A program made the translations under genes and the position numbers. Below the pieces are notes generated by a model. It ran no database searches, was not told the DNA's origin, and saw nothing but the letters and a program-made list of their open reading frames with translations. From the NCBI GenBank assembly GCA_964058845.1, contig CAXKVR010000463.1:1-64000 (forward strand): a stretch of 64,000 nucleotides of DNA. The letters run 5' to 3'. Shown one piece after another: positions 11,964 through 25,149 of this stretch. The DNA comes from Carex sylvatica. Its lineage: Eukaryota; Streptophyta; Magnoliopsida; Poales; Cyperaceae. The first letter of the stretch is position 1; each line of letters starts with the position of its first letter.

Positions 11964-11968
11964 ATTAC

Positions 11969-14060
11969 CGGTGTTATAATCCTACTCTTAGGCGTTAGTT
12001 TATATCATCTGATATTACTTTTCTAGAGTTTGTACCCTACTACTTAGAATCTGAGTCTGGTACTTCTCCCACTTCTGCAACGGTCCTGTTTATTCTGAAA
12101 TATCCTGATATTCTGATCAGTTCTTCTTCAACTCCTGAGAATGGTGGGTCACCGACACCTCCTGCGCCTGCTATTACTTAGGTATATACTCGAAGAGGTA
12201 AGAAACACCATGTTGGTACTAACTCTGTCCAGACTATGCAAGATTTTGAGACTTGTGCATCTCCTGTGACATTACATATATCCCCTGACCCAACCATTGA
12301 ATCCGAACATGACTTAACCACTGAATTCGAACATGACCCAACCACTGAATCTGAACCTAATCCAACCACCGACTCTAAACCTGACTCTATCACCGAATCT
12401 GAACCTAACCCAACCACCGAGTCTGCACAATCCCCTACACAAGCTCCTGACCCTCCATCATCTAGTCCACCAATTCTTTCCTTTAGCCCTCCACCTCATA
12501 TCTCAGATCACGATTTTCCTATTGCCCTTCGCAAAGAATCACGCACCTGTACCAGATATCCTCTCAATCGCTTTTATACCTATGCAGCCTTATCTATAGA
12601 TCACCATGCCTTTACTATCCGTCTTGACAGTTACTATGTTCCTAAGAATGTGGCAGAGGCTCTGCAACATCCAGGGTGGTTTAATGTTATGTAAGAGGTA
12701 ATGTCAGCTCTGTGAAAAAATGAAACTTGGGATCTCTGTCCTCTCCCTCCTGATAAACAAGCAGTTGGTTGCAAGTGGGTCTTCATAGTTAAAGTTCATC
12801 CCGATGGGTCCCTTCACCGACTTAAAGCTTGGTTGGTTGCCAAAGGTTACTCTTAGTCCTATGGCATTGACTATGATGAGACATTCTCTCCTGTTGCCAA
12901 GATGGCATCTGTTTGCAACTGCATGGCTCCGGCTACCACTCGTCACTGGCCATTATACCAGCTCGATGTCAAGAATGCCTTTCTTAATGGCATACTTGAG
13001 GAGGAGGTATATATGACTCAACCACCTGGGTTTATTGTTCAGGAGGAGGTATCCAAAGTTTGTCGCTTGCGAAAATCCTTGTATGGTCTCAAGCAATCTC
13101 TTCGAGCTTGGTTTGGGCGTCTATCTCAAGCTCTCAGTCATGATGACCAAGAGTGCCAATGATCACTCAATGTTTTACAGGCACTTGAAGGGAAAGACCA
13201 TAGTGTTAGTCGCATATGTGGATGATCTCATCATTACTGGTGATGATGATGATAAGATCTCCGCTTTGAAGAAGTTCTTGAGCGAGCAATTTCAGATTAC
13301 CGACCTTGACAAACTCAAGTACTTTCTCGGCATTGAGGTGTTACGATCTTGTGGCAAGCTTCTCATCTGTCAACATAAATATGTACTGGATATGCTCTCA
13401 GAAAGCGGGTTGCTTGGATGCAAACCTGTTGATTCGTCGATGGTCCCTGAGACCAAGCTTATGCCAGAGGATGGAGAGCTATTACATGATCATGAGAGAT
13501 ATCGAAGACTGGTTGGTAAGCTGAATTACTTGACAGTTATTCGGCCTGATATTTCTTATCCAGCGAGTGTTGTGAGTCAGTTCATGTCGGATCCTCACAC
13601 TACATATTGGGATGCTGCTGTTCGGATCCTCAGGTATCTCAAGAGTTCTCCAGGGAAAGGACTAGTATATTCTGACCAGGGACATTACAAGATAGCAGGC
13701 TTCACTGATGCTGATTGGGCAGGTTGTCCTACCAGTCGGAGGTCCACTACTTGAGTCTGTGTCTTCTTTGGTGGTAACCTGATTTTCTGGAAGAGTAAGA
13801 AACAGACTGTTGTGACTAGATCAAGTGCAGAGTCAGAATACCGCGCAATGGCAAACACTTCCTGTGAGCTAGTGTGGACGAAGCATTTGCTCAACGAACT
13901 AGGTGTTCACCACGATGGTTTGATGACACTACACTGTGACAACCATGCAGCAATGCATATTATTGCCAAGAATCAGGTCTTTCATGAGCGGACCAAACAC
14001 ATTAAGATAGATTGTCACCTTGTTCGAGACTTTGTCAGAGGCACAACTTCGCACCCTCCA
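11969..14060 (+). pseudogene. Copia integrase end, reverse transcriptase and RNase H (broken)
   Basis: The integrase C-terminal part resumes at 11969 after the solo LTR. A repetitive Thr/Ser/Pro/Glu linker (about 12280-12450) precedes the RT domain (about 12720-13560), which shows GCKWVF, DETFSPVAK, QLDVKNAFLNG and the active-site YVDDL (codons from 13214). RNase H follows with TDADWAGCP near 13706, SSAESEYRA near 13824 and CDNHAAMHI near 13938. Stops at 12694, 12854 and 13752 and a frame change near 13160 inactivate it. Confidence 0.92.
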
Positions 14061-14187
14061 TAAATCCAACTAAGTCATGTTTGAACAGATCTTCAGCTCA
14101 CAGATATTCTGACCAAGCCACTTCAGAAAGCACACATTGATAGTATATGTAACAAGTTGGACATGTTAGATGTATATGCTCCAATTT

Positions 14188-14196
14188 GAGGAGGAG
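14188..14196 (+). promoter_or_regulatory. Polypurine tract of the copia element
   Basis: The purine run GAGGAGGAG abuts the 3' LTR, the usual plus-strand priming site. Confidence 0.8.
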
Positions 14197-14337
14197 TGTT
14201 AAAGGAAAGAAATCATAATATTAATAGCTGTAATTAGGTAATAGTTGTTATTTTCTATTCTAAATTTTCTTTAGCCTATATATTTGTACAGAATAATTAA
14301 TTGAATATATAAAATTTTTCACTTTCAATAACTTTCA
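14197..14337 (+). repeat. 3' LTR of the copia element
   Basis: 141 bp, beginning TGTTAAAGG and ending ACTTTCA, followed by the target duplication TGTTT. Confidence 0.95.
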
Positions 14338-14342
14338 TGTTT

Positions 14343-15195
14343 CAATGAAATTTCACCATGGCAGCATCTGCCAATTAGACATTAAATAAAAGAAAAAAAA
14401 AAGATAACAAGCAGCAAAGAAAATGGGGGTTAATTGTGAACAAAGAGATGCCTGTGCATCTGTTGAACCAAAAGCCTGAGACAGTGACAAAGGTGCCATT
14501 GCTCAGTAACCAGTAGGGTATCTAATGTCAGGTCGAACGGATTCCAGACCAAAATCAAAATTAAATTGGGAAGGTTCCTGACCGATGCTAACTAAAGTTT
14601 TTATATGCGACATGAAGTTCTTTTCACGGCAACAAGACGAAAAACCTTCAAAGTAGTGCTACAACCATAAGTGCTGTTAATATGCTGTTACGATGACTGC
14701 TTTAAATGATGAGGTAGATTTGTTGTTCTTTGAAAGATTGAGGTTATGTTGGAGTATGGAAATGGTATGCTCCAATTAATCGAGCAAGCTATAAAATGTT
14801 GGCTATAACCTTCGCCAAAGTAAACGATACAACAGTCAACATATATAGTTACATCACCAAGCATTGTTGCTTGTGCTAGCAAATTAATTTTCGACTAAAC
14901 AACAAGAACACAAAGGAAAAAAAAAAAAAAAAAAAATCTCTATGCCTAGAACAATCTCCATGCCTTTTGACTTTACTAAGTCATCAGAATTCACCACATT
15001 ATCTTCATTGGTGTATTTACTGTAAAATTTATACACCTGCTACACCTCTCCGTGCTACTGGTACTGAACTGCACCTTTTCTTAACAATGAAAGTGTGACT
15101 GTATTAATATGGGAGCTCACTGTATGCAAATTAATTTGGATCCGATTCAAACTTCCGAACTTTGATCAGCTGTTATCTGTCGTGCTTGTACCAGT
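14343..15195. other. Intergenic, 3' side of the transporter gene
   Basis: No gene is seen. The part next to 15195 should include the 3' UTR of the minus-strand transporter. A poly-A run at about 14917-14938 may mark an old retro-insertion, but no element body is identifiable. Confidence 0.5.
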
Positions 15196-17248
15196 TTACT
15201 GAGCATTAGTCGGTAGTCCTTGTGGTTTATTTCTCAACAAATTCTTTGTATAAAGAGACCCAAAGACAATTGCCTGATTGCAAAGATAGCCGAATATCAC
15301 TCAGAAATTGAAAACAAGAAAATAAAGGGGAGTATGAAAGAAAAAAAGAGAGAAATACTTACCCCTCCAAGCCATTGCCACCGGTCAAGGGGATGTGAAA
15401 AATATATGCAGGAAAGCACAATGCTCACCAGCTAAAAACAAAAGATATATAGCATTGTTATACACAAATTAAGGTAAATATTTAGACGTACGTATAAACT
15501 TGTTGAGGATTGAGAAAATTTTCTATAATGTTGCTGGTTTTGTCATGATTAATGAAATATCGCCTACGGGTTTTCAAACAAAAAAAAAAAATCTATAATG
15601 TTGCACCTGTTTAGTTGTCATCACAATGGCAAATGTGAGAGCGCCAAAGTGTCTTATGGTGTAGGATATGAAGAATTGACTAGCAGTTGCCACCTGCATT
15701 TTAATATAGAAACAATAATTAATTGGCATATTAAATGGTTGGATTTATTTTTCTAAAATGTTCTTCAAGCTTCTTACACAAGAGAGAACCGTAGCATCAA
15801 AAAAGCAGTCGGGGTGACGAAACATAAAATCAATGGCTGGGATCAACTTTCCATGGAAAATGAGCCCTATTCAATGAAGGAGAATTTTATGTGGTTTTCA
15901 ACTAAAAAAATTAGAATAAAAAAAACTTCAGGAGTATTTCATAGAACTTACAACATAAACTGATGAAGCAAGAGCAAGTAGTTGTGAAAAAAATTTGGTT
16001 TTGTATTTCCATTTCATAGCCCTTGAAAAGTTTGTCTTGAAATGTGCTTGTGAACCCATCAAACCTTAAATTATACAACATAAATCACAAATCAAATTGA
16101 ATGAGATTCCAAATTTCCAATGCCAAAAATTTGGGGTTGAAATTGTACCCTAGATAACCAAGCATAAGTGAGACACCGCGCACTGTGCTTTCTCTTTTTG
16201 ACTTCTCTGTGTTTATCATTGGCTGCATTTTGTGACAAATAATAACATATTTCTTTCAAAATATAGTAGGACAAATTTAACAAGTTCTACGATTGCTGTA
16301 AATTAAAATGTACTTACCTGGTGAAGAATAAATAACGAGCAACCTAAGGTCACAAAAACCGCCAATGAGTAGTCCTTCACATAATATCTCTTTTGCATTA
16401 TTACAGTTCCCCAAACCTGATATTAAAAATAAATTACAAAAATGGTGTAAAGATGAATAATGTGAGTATTTTAAATAACAAATTAATGCTAGTTACTTAT
16501 ATAAATATCAAATTTGTATTACAAAAACTTGCCATGACAGGTATCATTTTTGCGCATTTTGCCAACGTCTGAACTGGAAAACTGACAAACTTGAGAGCCT
16601 GAATAAAATCCAAGATAACAACTTAGCTTTTTGAATTTATCTGAAAAGATACTTCACATGAAAATATGAAATTACATTTTAGCACTAACAGGAGAATAAA
16701 ATGGACATGAAACTAACCTCATATTGACATGTCGTGGAAATTATGTTAGTTATAGACACACCACAGTATTTATAAATTGGTGCTACTGGATTCACCGATT
16801 TATTAGTAGCCTACGCACAATAGGAGAAAGATTATCAACAATTCAAACAAACTTTACAATTAATATATATGTGTGTATATAATACATAAAATTTCTTACA
16901 GAAAATGTACCAGTAAAACAGCAGCAGAGATGGTGGATGTTGTGATTCGGTTACAGAAAACAAGAAATATAGAAAATGTGAATTTTTCCTTGTTGTCTCC
17001 AGTTCCATATTCACCGGCCATGATCTTTTCCTGCATACGGAGAGGAACTTGCAATTGAATTACAAAATCTATGTAAGTTTTTACCCCAGGAAATTATATT
17101 ATTTCTCGCTGAGCATGGAAAATGGGAAAGGACATGGAAAAACCTGCAGGAAGCCATAGATGACAAGTGTGATCATAACACCGGCAACGGAAAAAGCACA
17201 GCTTAATGCATGGTTCTCTTTCAACTGGGGTTGTGGCATCTCCACCAT
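15196..17248 (-). CDS. UTR5-like: UDP-galactose transporter 5-like, tandem copy A
   Basis: Eleven exons splice to an intact 330-aa frame: 17248-17144, 17030-16911, 16810-16718, 16598-16533, 16416-16318, 16222-16149, 16064-15952, 15866-15778, 15693-15607, 15431-15363, 15273-15196. It is a drug/metabolite-superfamily nucleotide-sugar transporter of the plant UTR5/UTR2 type, a multi-pass membrane protein of the ER/Golgi that exchanges UDP-sugars. Signature text includes FLVFCNRITTS, FPVQTLAKCAKMIPVM, GFDGFTSTFQDKLFKGY, VATASQFFISYTIR and LSCIYFSHPL. The intron after exon 4 has a GC donor (ATG then GCAAGT). Compared with copy B, exon 2 is 6 bp longer and exon 6 is 6 bp shorter, and the usual TVWGVSL reads TVRGVSL. 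The start was chosen by alignment with copy B's 35-codon first exon. Confidence 0.88.
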
Positions 17249-18372
17249 CGTTCTTAATACGCTGTTTAATCAAATTATAATTTGATTATTAGTTTTGGTT
17301 CAACAATTTGGATCAAAGAGAGAGAGAGAAAGGGGCAGAAGAGAGGTGGCAAGGAAGGAAGGAGAGAGAACATTTTCTTTTTTCAGAATTTTTATGAGTT
17401 TGCTAAATTTGAAAAGATAAGAAACGGTTTTTAGGAAAGCTTGGTGATCCTGAATACTAGCAGTTAAGCAGTGATAAGGCTAAAAGATCGAATTTGTTAA
17501 GTTAGAGATAAAAGGATAAGTTTGCTAAGAAATTATTGTTTTAGGACCAATTTCTCTATACCTTAGAAGCATTCATCATTTTCTGAACAACTCAACATAT
17601 TCCCCATTGTGATGGCTTAATTACCTAATATTTCTTAGAAGAAGAAAAAAATAAACGTACCTTCTATATGCTGGATCTCTTGTATTAAATATAAACTCTA
17701 ATATTTATAGATACTTTTTTTTTCTCATAATAGGCTCCATCCCGTTGGAGATTTTATGTGGTGTTTAATAAGACGAAACAATGGACGTGGAATTGTCGAT
17801 GCCATCTATTTTTATTGTCCTTTTTCCTGCAAATATTGTGACCATTATAATAAAAGGCCAGTAACAATATGTCAAAGTCAAATTAAGGGGCAACAAATCA
17901 AGTACAACACAGAATTTGAGCCACACTTCATGATAATTTTAGTTTCATGCAAACTTCCATTTCTATATTCAGCTTCTTGTCAATAATAAGAAAATAAGTT
18001 GGAAGAATAATCACACAAAATAATTCATACTTATATAAAGAAAATAAAATCTAATCAATCATCCCCTGAAATAAAGGTTATAAAATCTAATCCTCATAAG
18101 ATCCAATGAAATATAAAGTTTATATTGAAAAAATAGATGGAAGAATACCCAAAGCATTTGTTTATTTACAATGGCGATTAGGAAATATTGTTACAAATGA
18201 ATATTCAACCCAGTGAAATTTCTACTTTAGGGAAAGTAGAAACAATGTCAAAACTTCAACCTAGGAATGATGAATTGTTCCATCTGCGCTGCCAGTATAC
18301 ATGTGTTTCCTAAACACTCACTGTCTACTGAATACTCTTTTGAGTTGTTTCAAAATTTGGTCCTATGTGTAG
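17249..18372. other. Spacer between the tandem transporter genes
   Basis: About 1.1 kb. Next to copy A lies a GA-rich stretch (about 17318-17370, CT-rich in the sense strand of copy A), a common feature of plant leaders. The far end should contain copy B's 3' UTR. No further gene is seen; the 76-codon frame at 17756-17986 has no recognisable domain. Confidence 0.6.
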
Positions 18373-21175
18373 TTAGCTGTTAATTGCAGAGTTAGCACCT
18401 TGCAAATGAGTAACCAGAATAGGCTTATGTGGGATCTTATTTCTCCAAAAGCTTTTTGTGTACAGCGCAGAGAAGACAATTACCTGATCACCCAAAAATA
18501 GCAATTCAGAGTATTAAGCTTAGAAAAGGACTTGGTTTTGAAAATTGCTTCAAATAATTGTACCAAATTTGCCAATAAGACGTGAGAATCACATATTTGC
18601 AATTAAGATTCACTTTTTAAACCCAACCATTAAACTGGGGGTAAGTTAAAGAAACAAATGACCAAATTACCCCTAACCATTTATATCTTGACTATGCAAA
18701 TCTTTTTAAGAGGCTAAATATATACTTTGCCCAAAATGGGTAGCCTCTTGGTTCAGATTTGCTGATCTTGAGTTAAGAAAAAGTTGCTACTAAGATTAAG
18801 GTCAAATTTGTCAATTTCATAGCAGTCTTAAGCTTGAGCACCCGGTCCTAGTTATCCCAAACAATGTGGCATGCTAGATGCAAATACGAATAATGGAGGT
18901 TATTACTTGCAACCACAATAAAAATAAGGTTCTATTTGCAAAAAAAACTTTATTTTGAGTTCATGCATAAAAGGAGGGTAATAAAAATAGATGCTTACAG
19001 CTCCAATCCACTGAACACTGCTTAAGGGATGGGAAAACCAGATGCACGAAAGCAATATGCTCACAAGCTGTGACACAAATGTAGAAGTTACAATTATTCT
19101 TTGTACCGAAAAATTGCAACGGAACCAAAACAAATGAAAATAAGTGTACCTGTCTGGTTGTCATAACAGTGGCAAATGTAAGAGCACCAAAAGTTCTGAT
19201 GGTGTAGGAAATGAAGAATTGACTAGCTGTTGCTACCTACCAGTAGAAAATATCTAGCCAATTAGCTCAGATTAGGAGAAACAACAAGCACTTTGAGTCT
19301 AATATTTTAACTAGTTTTGTTTAGTGTTACTAGCAAATGTCCTTTTTCTCTTTACCATAAATGGCACTATTGTCAAATCTATTTTTTCTATTCCTGATTG
19401 GCTTGTGAACCTATTAGTTGCATGACAAAGTAGAATTTGACAACAGAAAAAGTTTGAGGTCAAGATCTGCTTGCAAACTTCAAGAAATAAGGGATATTCC
19501 ATGCAAAAGTGCGTTGAACAGTGCTTAATTGTGGCTATCCGGGAATCAAGTCAATTTGAGTATTGATGTATGTGCGGTGAGGGTACCACTTGGTAGTGAT
19601 CAGTACAAGTGATATTGGTTGAATTGTAATCTTCAATTTTGTCACCAATTTTGAGTAGGAATGCATGTAACCGTGAGGGTACCACTTGGTAGTGATCAGT
19701 AAAAGTAAATACTGGTCAAATTGAAATCTTCAATTTTACTTACACTGGAAAGAATAGCAACATCATAGAAGCAATCAGGGTGGCGAAACATAAAATCAAT
19801 TGCTGGTAATAGCTGACCTTGCAATACAAGCCCTATTAAAGCAGCCAAAAATAAGAAATCAAATTGATAAAAAATGCATTAAAGTTCAACATATTTGATA
19901 AGTAAAGAAGCAGATCTACAAACTTATAATTGAAATAGCTACCACAGAGGCTGAGAAGGCATGAACAAGTAGTGGTATAGAATATTTGTGTTTGTATTTC
20001 CATACTATACCCTTTGAAGAGCTTGTCTTGTAATGTGCTTGTGAAGCCATCAAACCTTTAATACAATGCAATACTATAAACAGGAGCTTCAAATGACAAT
20101 ATGTACAATAGGTAAGATAGACAAATAATATCACAAAGCATACCCAAGATATCCAAGCATAAGAGAAACCCCCCATACTGTGCTTTCCCTCCCATTCTTT
20201 TGTAAATTTATACCAGCCGATCCCTACATTTCGAAGAGTTTAGATTTACATAATCAAATAACCAATCTACCAAAAGACAATGCATAGGAGAAATGAAGAG
20301 AAACTAAGCACCGGGTAAAGAATGAAAATGAAGCAGCCGACTGTTACAACCACAGAAAGTAGATAATCCCTTCCATTATATTTCTTTTGCATTATAACTG
20401 TGCTCCATAGCTGAAAGAAGGAATATTACAAGAGCATTTAGAGTATTTCACTGTATCTAAGTGTTTTCATTTCCTTTTTATCTACAGAAAAGTTACCATA
20501 ACAGGAATCATTTTTGCGCATTTAGCAAGTGTCTGAACAGGGAAGCTGACATATTTCAGAGCCTGAAAGAATATTTAAAATGTTACTATATTTATCCTTT
20601 TAGCTTGAACAGATTTAAATCTCACAGGATAAAAAAATTGACCTCATACTGGCAAGTAGTAGTCAATATATTAGTCAGTGATATGCCGCAATATGAATAA
20701 ACTGGAGCAATTGGATCAAAGGTTTTATTACTTGCCTGGATAACAATTAAAAAAAAATTGTAACCAATTTAGAATTCAGATAAACCAAGTGAATTGAATC
20801 TAACAAGTTCATGTGTAGTTTAACCTACCATCAATACTATGGCAGATGCAATCGATGTCACTATACGGTTACAAAACACAAGGAAAAGAGAATATCTAAA
20901 ATACTCTTTCTCAATTCCATATGGAACTCTCATTATCTTCTCCTGGAAATAGAATGAAATAGAAAGAGAGAAATGAAATCAAATCGAACAAACAATTAAT
21001 CCATTACACTTATCCGTTCATTAAATCGAATGTAATGGAAATGATGTGTCCACAAATAGAGAAGTTGAACCTGACAGACGCCATAGACTAGAAGCGTGCT
21101 CATAATTCCCGCCACGGCGAAGGCGCACTTGGCTACACGACTTTCTCTCCAGTTGAGGAGAACCATCTCTGCCAT
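18373..21175 (-). CDS. UTR5-like: UDP-galactose transporter 5-like, tandem copy B
   Basis: Eleven exons give an intact 341-aa protein: 21175-21071, 20942-20829, 20735-20643, 20562-20497, 20410-20312, 20223-20144, 20055-19943, 19832-19744, 19236-19150, 19067-18999, 18483-18373. All introns are GT-AG. Exon number and phases match copy A. Motifs include EKIMRVPYGIEKEYF, FPVQTLAKCAKMIPVM, IMQKKYNGRDY, STVWGVSLMLGYLG, GFDGFTSTLQDKLFKGY, FFISYTIRTFGALTF and LSCIWFSHPL. By family it is a nucleotide-sugar antiporter with about ten membrane segments. Length is close to the roughly 345 aa usual in the family. The intron between exons 8 and 9 (counting from the start) holds a tandem duplication of about 96-bp period (19574-19737). 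This copy keeps the family consensus better than copy A, so it is the likelier ancestral-function copy. Confidence 0.92.
19574..19737. repeat. Two-copy tandem repeat in a transporter intron
   Basis: Two copies, about 96 bp apart, share GAGGGTACCACTTGGTAGTG and then ATCTTCAATTTT. They lie wholly inside an intron of transporter copy B. Confidence 0.7.
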
Positions 21176-21405
21176 TTCCCCAGCACAAATCGAATAGATT
21201 GGATCGAAGCGGGAGGGCAGATGTGGCCACGCGGCGGGACCGAGATTGGGAGGAGAAGGAAGAAAATCGTGTAACGATTCTTAATTTCTCTAAAGAAGAG
21301 TGGTGAAAATCGATTTTTGAGTTGCCAAAGTAGAAGAGAGGAGAGACGCAGCAGATGGTACTGACAATGTCAGGAGCATTTTAAGTAGTAAACTTTAAGT
21401 TAAAA

Positions 21406-23466
21406 AGTGTCTAATTGTCCACAGATATTTGTCCACCATTTGTTCACAGAAAAATAATTATTTGACCTACGACAATTCTGTAAATTTAATAATTTAATGC
21501 TGTAACTTATAAAAGTAATCTTATAAAAAATATAATAAAAAATTTCAAACATTCAGAAATTTTCATTAACGGTTTGCAGCTTGGCCAACTAACTGTATTT
21601 CGTGCGGAATTACTTGACAACGAATTGTACTTTTCTTACTAACAGTTAATGACAATTATTTGCAGTTAATGATAATTTTACAAAAACTTCTAAAATATTA
21701 TAAACCCGAAAAACATCTATAACTGACATTTTTTTTCAAAATAAACCTCAAAAATATTTTTTTCCGTAAAATTATAAATTTTTAAATTTCATAATTTTTT
21801 TACTTCAGACTCTCACTGTAAATTTCAATACTGCAAAATCAATGCTGTAAAATTAACTTGTGTCAATCCTATAAAATTGTTAAATCAATGCTGCAACTTA
21901 TGTAACATATATTATAAAAACATAATTATCATTTTTAACCATCCAAAAACACTGTCATCAGACTTGCGTCAATCCTGTAAAATTACTAACTCCATGATGT
22001 AACTTATGTAACAAATAATATAAAAATATAATTATCATTTTCAAACATCCAAGAAAAGTTTCATATGACTTGCGTCAATCCTGTAACTTATATAACACAT
22101 CTTACAAAAAATGTAATTAAAATTTTTAAACATCCAGAAACTTTGAAACTACCAGTACAAATTTAATGTGCCATATCCTGTAAAATGTTACATATATCTT
22201 GTAATTCAGATATATATGTACTGTAAAAAATGGTGAATACACAAACAAACGAAATAACAACATGCGAATAATATTCAGATAAAATCTCTGTAAAAATGCT
22301 AGATCTGTTACTGCATACAATGAACTGTATTTATATGTGTGTCCATAGACAAGATCAATACAGTCAAATATTCACAACCACATTGTTAAATGAAACTTTG
22401 AACTACCAGTATCAATATTCCATATCGCCTCTCTATCATCTCTTTCCTCCAGATTTTCACAAGATTAATACTGTAAACTTACAAGATGAATACTGTAAAA
22501 TTAACATATCAATACTCCATATCGCCTCTCTATCATCTCTCATCCATGTCGCCTCTCTCACATCATCTCCTCATATCTCCTCCATATCAAAATTCAACAG
22601 AAATAAATAAATAATTACGAGATAATGCGAGATCCATTATTGAACAGTAAGTGATACAATTAAAATTCAAATAAATGTTCATATAATGCATACACGCCTG
22701 AGACTACATCAATTCAAATGAAACTTCAATAGAAGCAAGGAAATCATGATTATTAATTCAAATCAATACAAGGAACGAAACTTAAATCGATTAGTAAATA
22801 AACAAGTTGTTTTGAATACTGTAAAATCACAAGATGCATATTGTAAAACTACAAAGTGAATATTATAAAATAACCCGATTATACTCTAGATCGTCTCGCT
22901 CTTATCTCTCTTCTCCAGATCGCCTCACTCTCATTTCTCTCCACCAGATCGCTCCTCCAGATCGTCGTACGCTCATACTCTCGTACTATGTCACCTCTCT
23001 TAGAGAAGAAAGCACCGATGAGTAGTCGTACGCTCGTACTCCGTCCCTGTCGCCCATTTGGCGATGCTGGTCGTCAAGACAAAAGTGTTCGAAGCATGGC
23101 GGAGCGCTACGGCCAGTGATTCGCTACCTCCGGCGATGTCGATGGAGAGGTTGATTGGAGCAGCACGAGATACTTGAGCAAGGCGGAGAAGTTGAGTAAT
23201 GGAGAGATCGAGAGTAGATCTGACAGAGAAAAGGTTGGGATCTTGGAGTTTAGATAGGGTAGTGGGAGACAGTGAGCAAGAAGAAAAGAGAGAGAGAGAG
23301 AAAATCAAAAAATGAAATCTGATCGAAAATTTGAGAAATGAAATTTAAAAAGTTACGACATGTTTAAATAGAGCAGAAGAGATCGTTAAAAACCGTTAAA
23401 AAGTAGGAACCGGATAATGCAGTAGACAGATGGTGGACAAAAGGTAATGGACAATAACCTTTTCTC
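21406..23466. mobile_element. Mutator-like non-autonomous element, 2.06 kb
   Basis: The ends are imperfect inverted repeats of about 40 bp: the left has TTGTCCACCATTTGTTCAC and the right, read in reverse, has TTTGTCCACCATCTGTC. TTAAGTTAAAA flanks both ends (21395-21405 and 23467-23477), an 11-bp duplication close to the 9-11 bp of Mutator-like elements. The interior has many diverged repeats containing CTGTAAAATTA and, near the right end, a more GC-rich 300 bp with an open frame of 102 codons (minus, 23000-23308) of unknown origin. No transposase is seen. Confidence 0.7.
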
Positions 23467-23759
23467 TTAAGTTAAAATGATGTGCGACTTTTTAAAACCA
23501 AAATTTTTATTTCTACCTTTTCTCAAAAAAGAAGAAGAATAATAAACTAAAGGATGATAATTATCCCTGCACTCTCATTCCCGCATTTATTTCCATTAAC
23601 TTTCATAATTATCATGGGAGATCATAAAAACTCCACTGGTTTTTTTTCTAAAGTATTAATACTTACATACAGAAGTATTTATCTCTAAGAACGAAAGTAT
23701 TTATACTAATAAGGTAAATATTTTTTACATAAATATTTGTTTCTCCAAAAAAATCTTAA

Positions 23760-24340
23760 ACTACATGGGGGGCCATGCACGTTTTTAGAGGTGAGTTTTT
23801 TTTCATCTCATTTCAATCTCGTCCACATTTTTAACGATATATGAGAAATTTTGTGAATCTAAAACCACGAACGTCTTCTACGTAATTTTCTCTTTCAAAT
23901 GAGATCCATGATGATATACTTTCGGACACATCGTTACACATGTATTTATACCTCTTCGTGCAAGTATTTATACCTATACTTGTAAATATTTTTTACATAT
24001 GACAGTGACTGGCATATGAAAGTATTAATATCAAGTACTACAAATATCTATAATTATACACTATAGTATTTATACCTATGTAAAAAATACTTGATTAAGC
24101 ACCTCATATACGTTTAGCGTGATGAATATTTTTTGTATGGATAAATAATTAGTGGGAGACCATAGTACAATCTCTAATTTTAAAAGTGAACCATTTAATT
24201 TTAGAAGTGTTTAAATTATTAGTGAGGACCATACTACCATAGTACAACCTCTAAATAATTATCACCTTCTTTATTTAACTTGGACCCTTTAATTTTAGAA
24301 GTGTTTAAATAATTAGTGGGGACCATAATGTAACTTTTCT
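23760..24340 (+). repeat. Interspersed repeat family R, copy 1
   Basis: It contains AAATGAGATCCATGATGA, many AGTATTTATACC words, and TTAGTGGGGACCATAAT at its right. It matches copies at 25150-25905 (inverted) and 52930-53620 (direct). An unclassified non-coding transposon family; termini are uncertain. Confidence 0.65.
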
Positions 24341-25149
24341 AAACTGTAGTTGTGGGAATGGAGGAGGAATATGAGTGTGAGGATGAATATAATTATTCTA
24401 AACTAAAAGACTGTTGTAAAATAAAGATAAAGAAGAGTAAACAAGATATTGAGAATGTATAAATAGCTATCTTTTATTGATATGCTTCTCTTCTGTGTAT
24501 TTAGAATACAATCTTACATCCTCGGTAGAAAATGTAAATAACAAGTCATCTAATTTAATTCCATTGATAAATGTGAGGAGATGAAACATGCTTCATTAAA
24601 GAGAGATTTTGATATAATTACTGAAGAGTTTCAAATAAACATTCATAACTTTATTTATTTATAACAAAGACCATCTTTTTAGGAGAATTCAATTTCTACA
24701 ACGGTTGCAGAATACCAATGCAGTCTCAAATACTAAGGTTTGCCCTATGCTGATGCGACTTCAGATATAGGTCGTAGCAGCATAATGCGGCCCCTCTATT
24801 TTTTTTTATTTTGTGTCTAACGTTTTTTGTTTGGATTTCTGATAGATCTCAAACTTTTAGAAAATCAAAACTATTAAAATATTACTGCGCTATCCCAAAG
24901 TTAGATATCTCGACATTTTAATTCAACTTGATCTCCAAAGTTGAGATATTCTCTACGCTATCACCAAATAGAAATAGCTGGGGCCGCAGAACACTGATGC
25001 AGATTCATTTTTGGAATTGTATGGGCATAGTGTGGATCTTAGTCTTTAGATCCACATCAATGTTGTGCGGTCATGATAAATTTCGAATCTTCTAGAAATC
25101 AAGATTTTTTGGATTTTATTTTTTTAAATACTACAATTACAAAATTTTG
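24341..25149. other. Intergenic, no gene seen
   Basis: AT-rich with no convincing open frame. Words such as AGATCCACATCAATGTTGTG and GGCCGC suggest decayed repeats, but no boundaries can be drawn. Confidence 0.5.

Larger units (their letters stand above)
8142..14337 (+). mobile_element. Ty1/copia retrotransposon, decayed, with nested solo LTR
   Basis: A full element by structure: 141-bp LTRs (8142-8282 and 14197-14337), TG...CA termini, and a 5-bp target duplication TGTTT (8137-8141 and 14338-14342). A primer-binding site follows the left LTR and a purine tract (GAGGAGGAG) precedes the right one. Domain order is copia-type: zinc knuckle, protease, integrase, reverse transcriptase, RNase H. 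Stops and frameshifts interrupt every domain, most of gag is missing, and a 1.9-kb solo LTR splits the integrase region. The LTRs differ at roughly a dozen positions, so the insertion is old. Confidence 0.95.
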
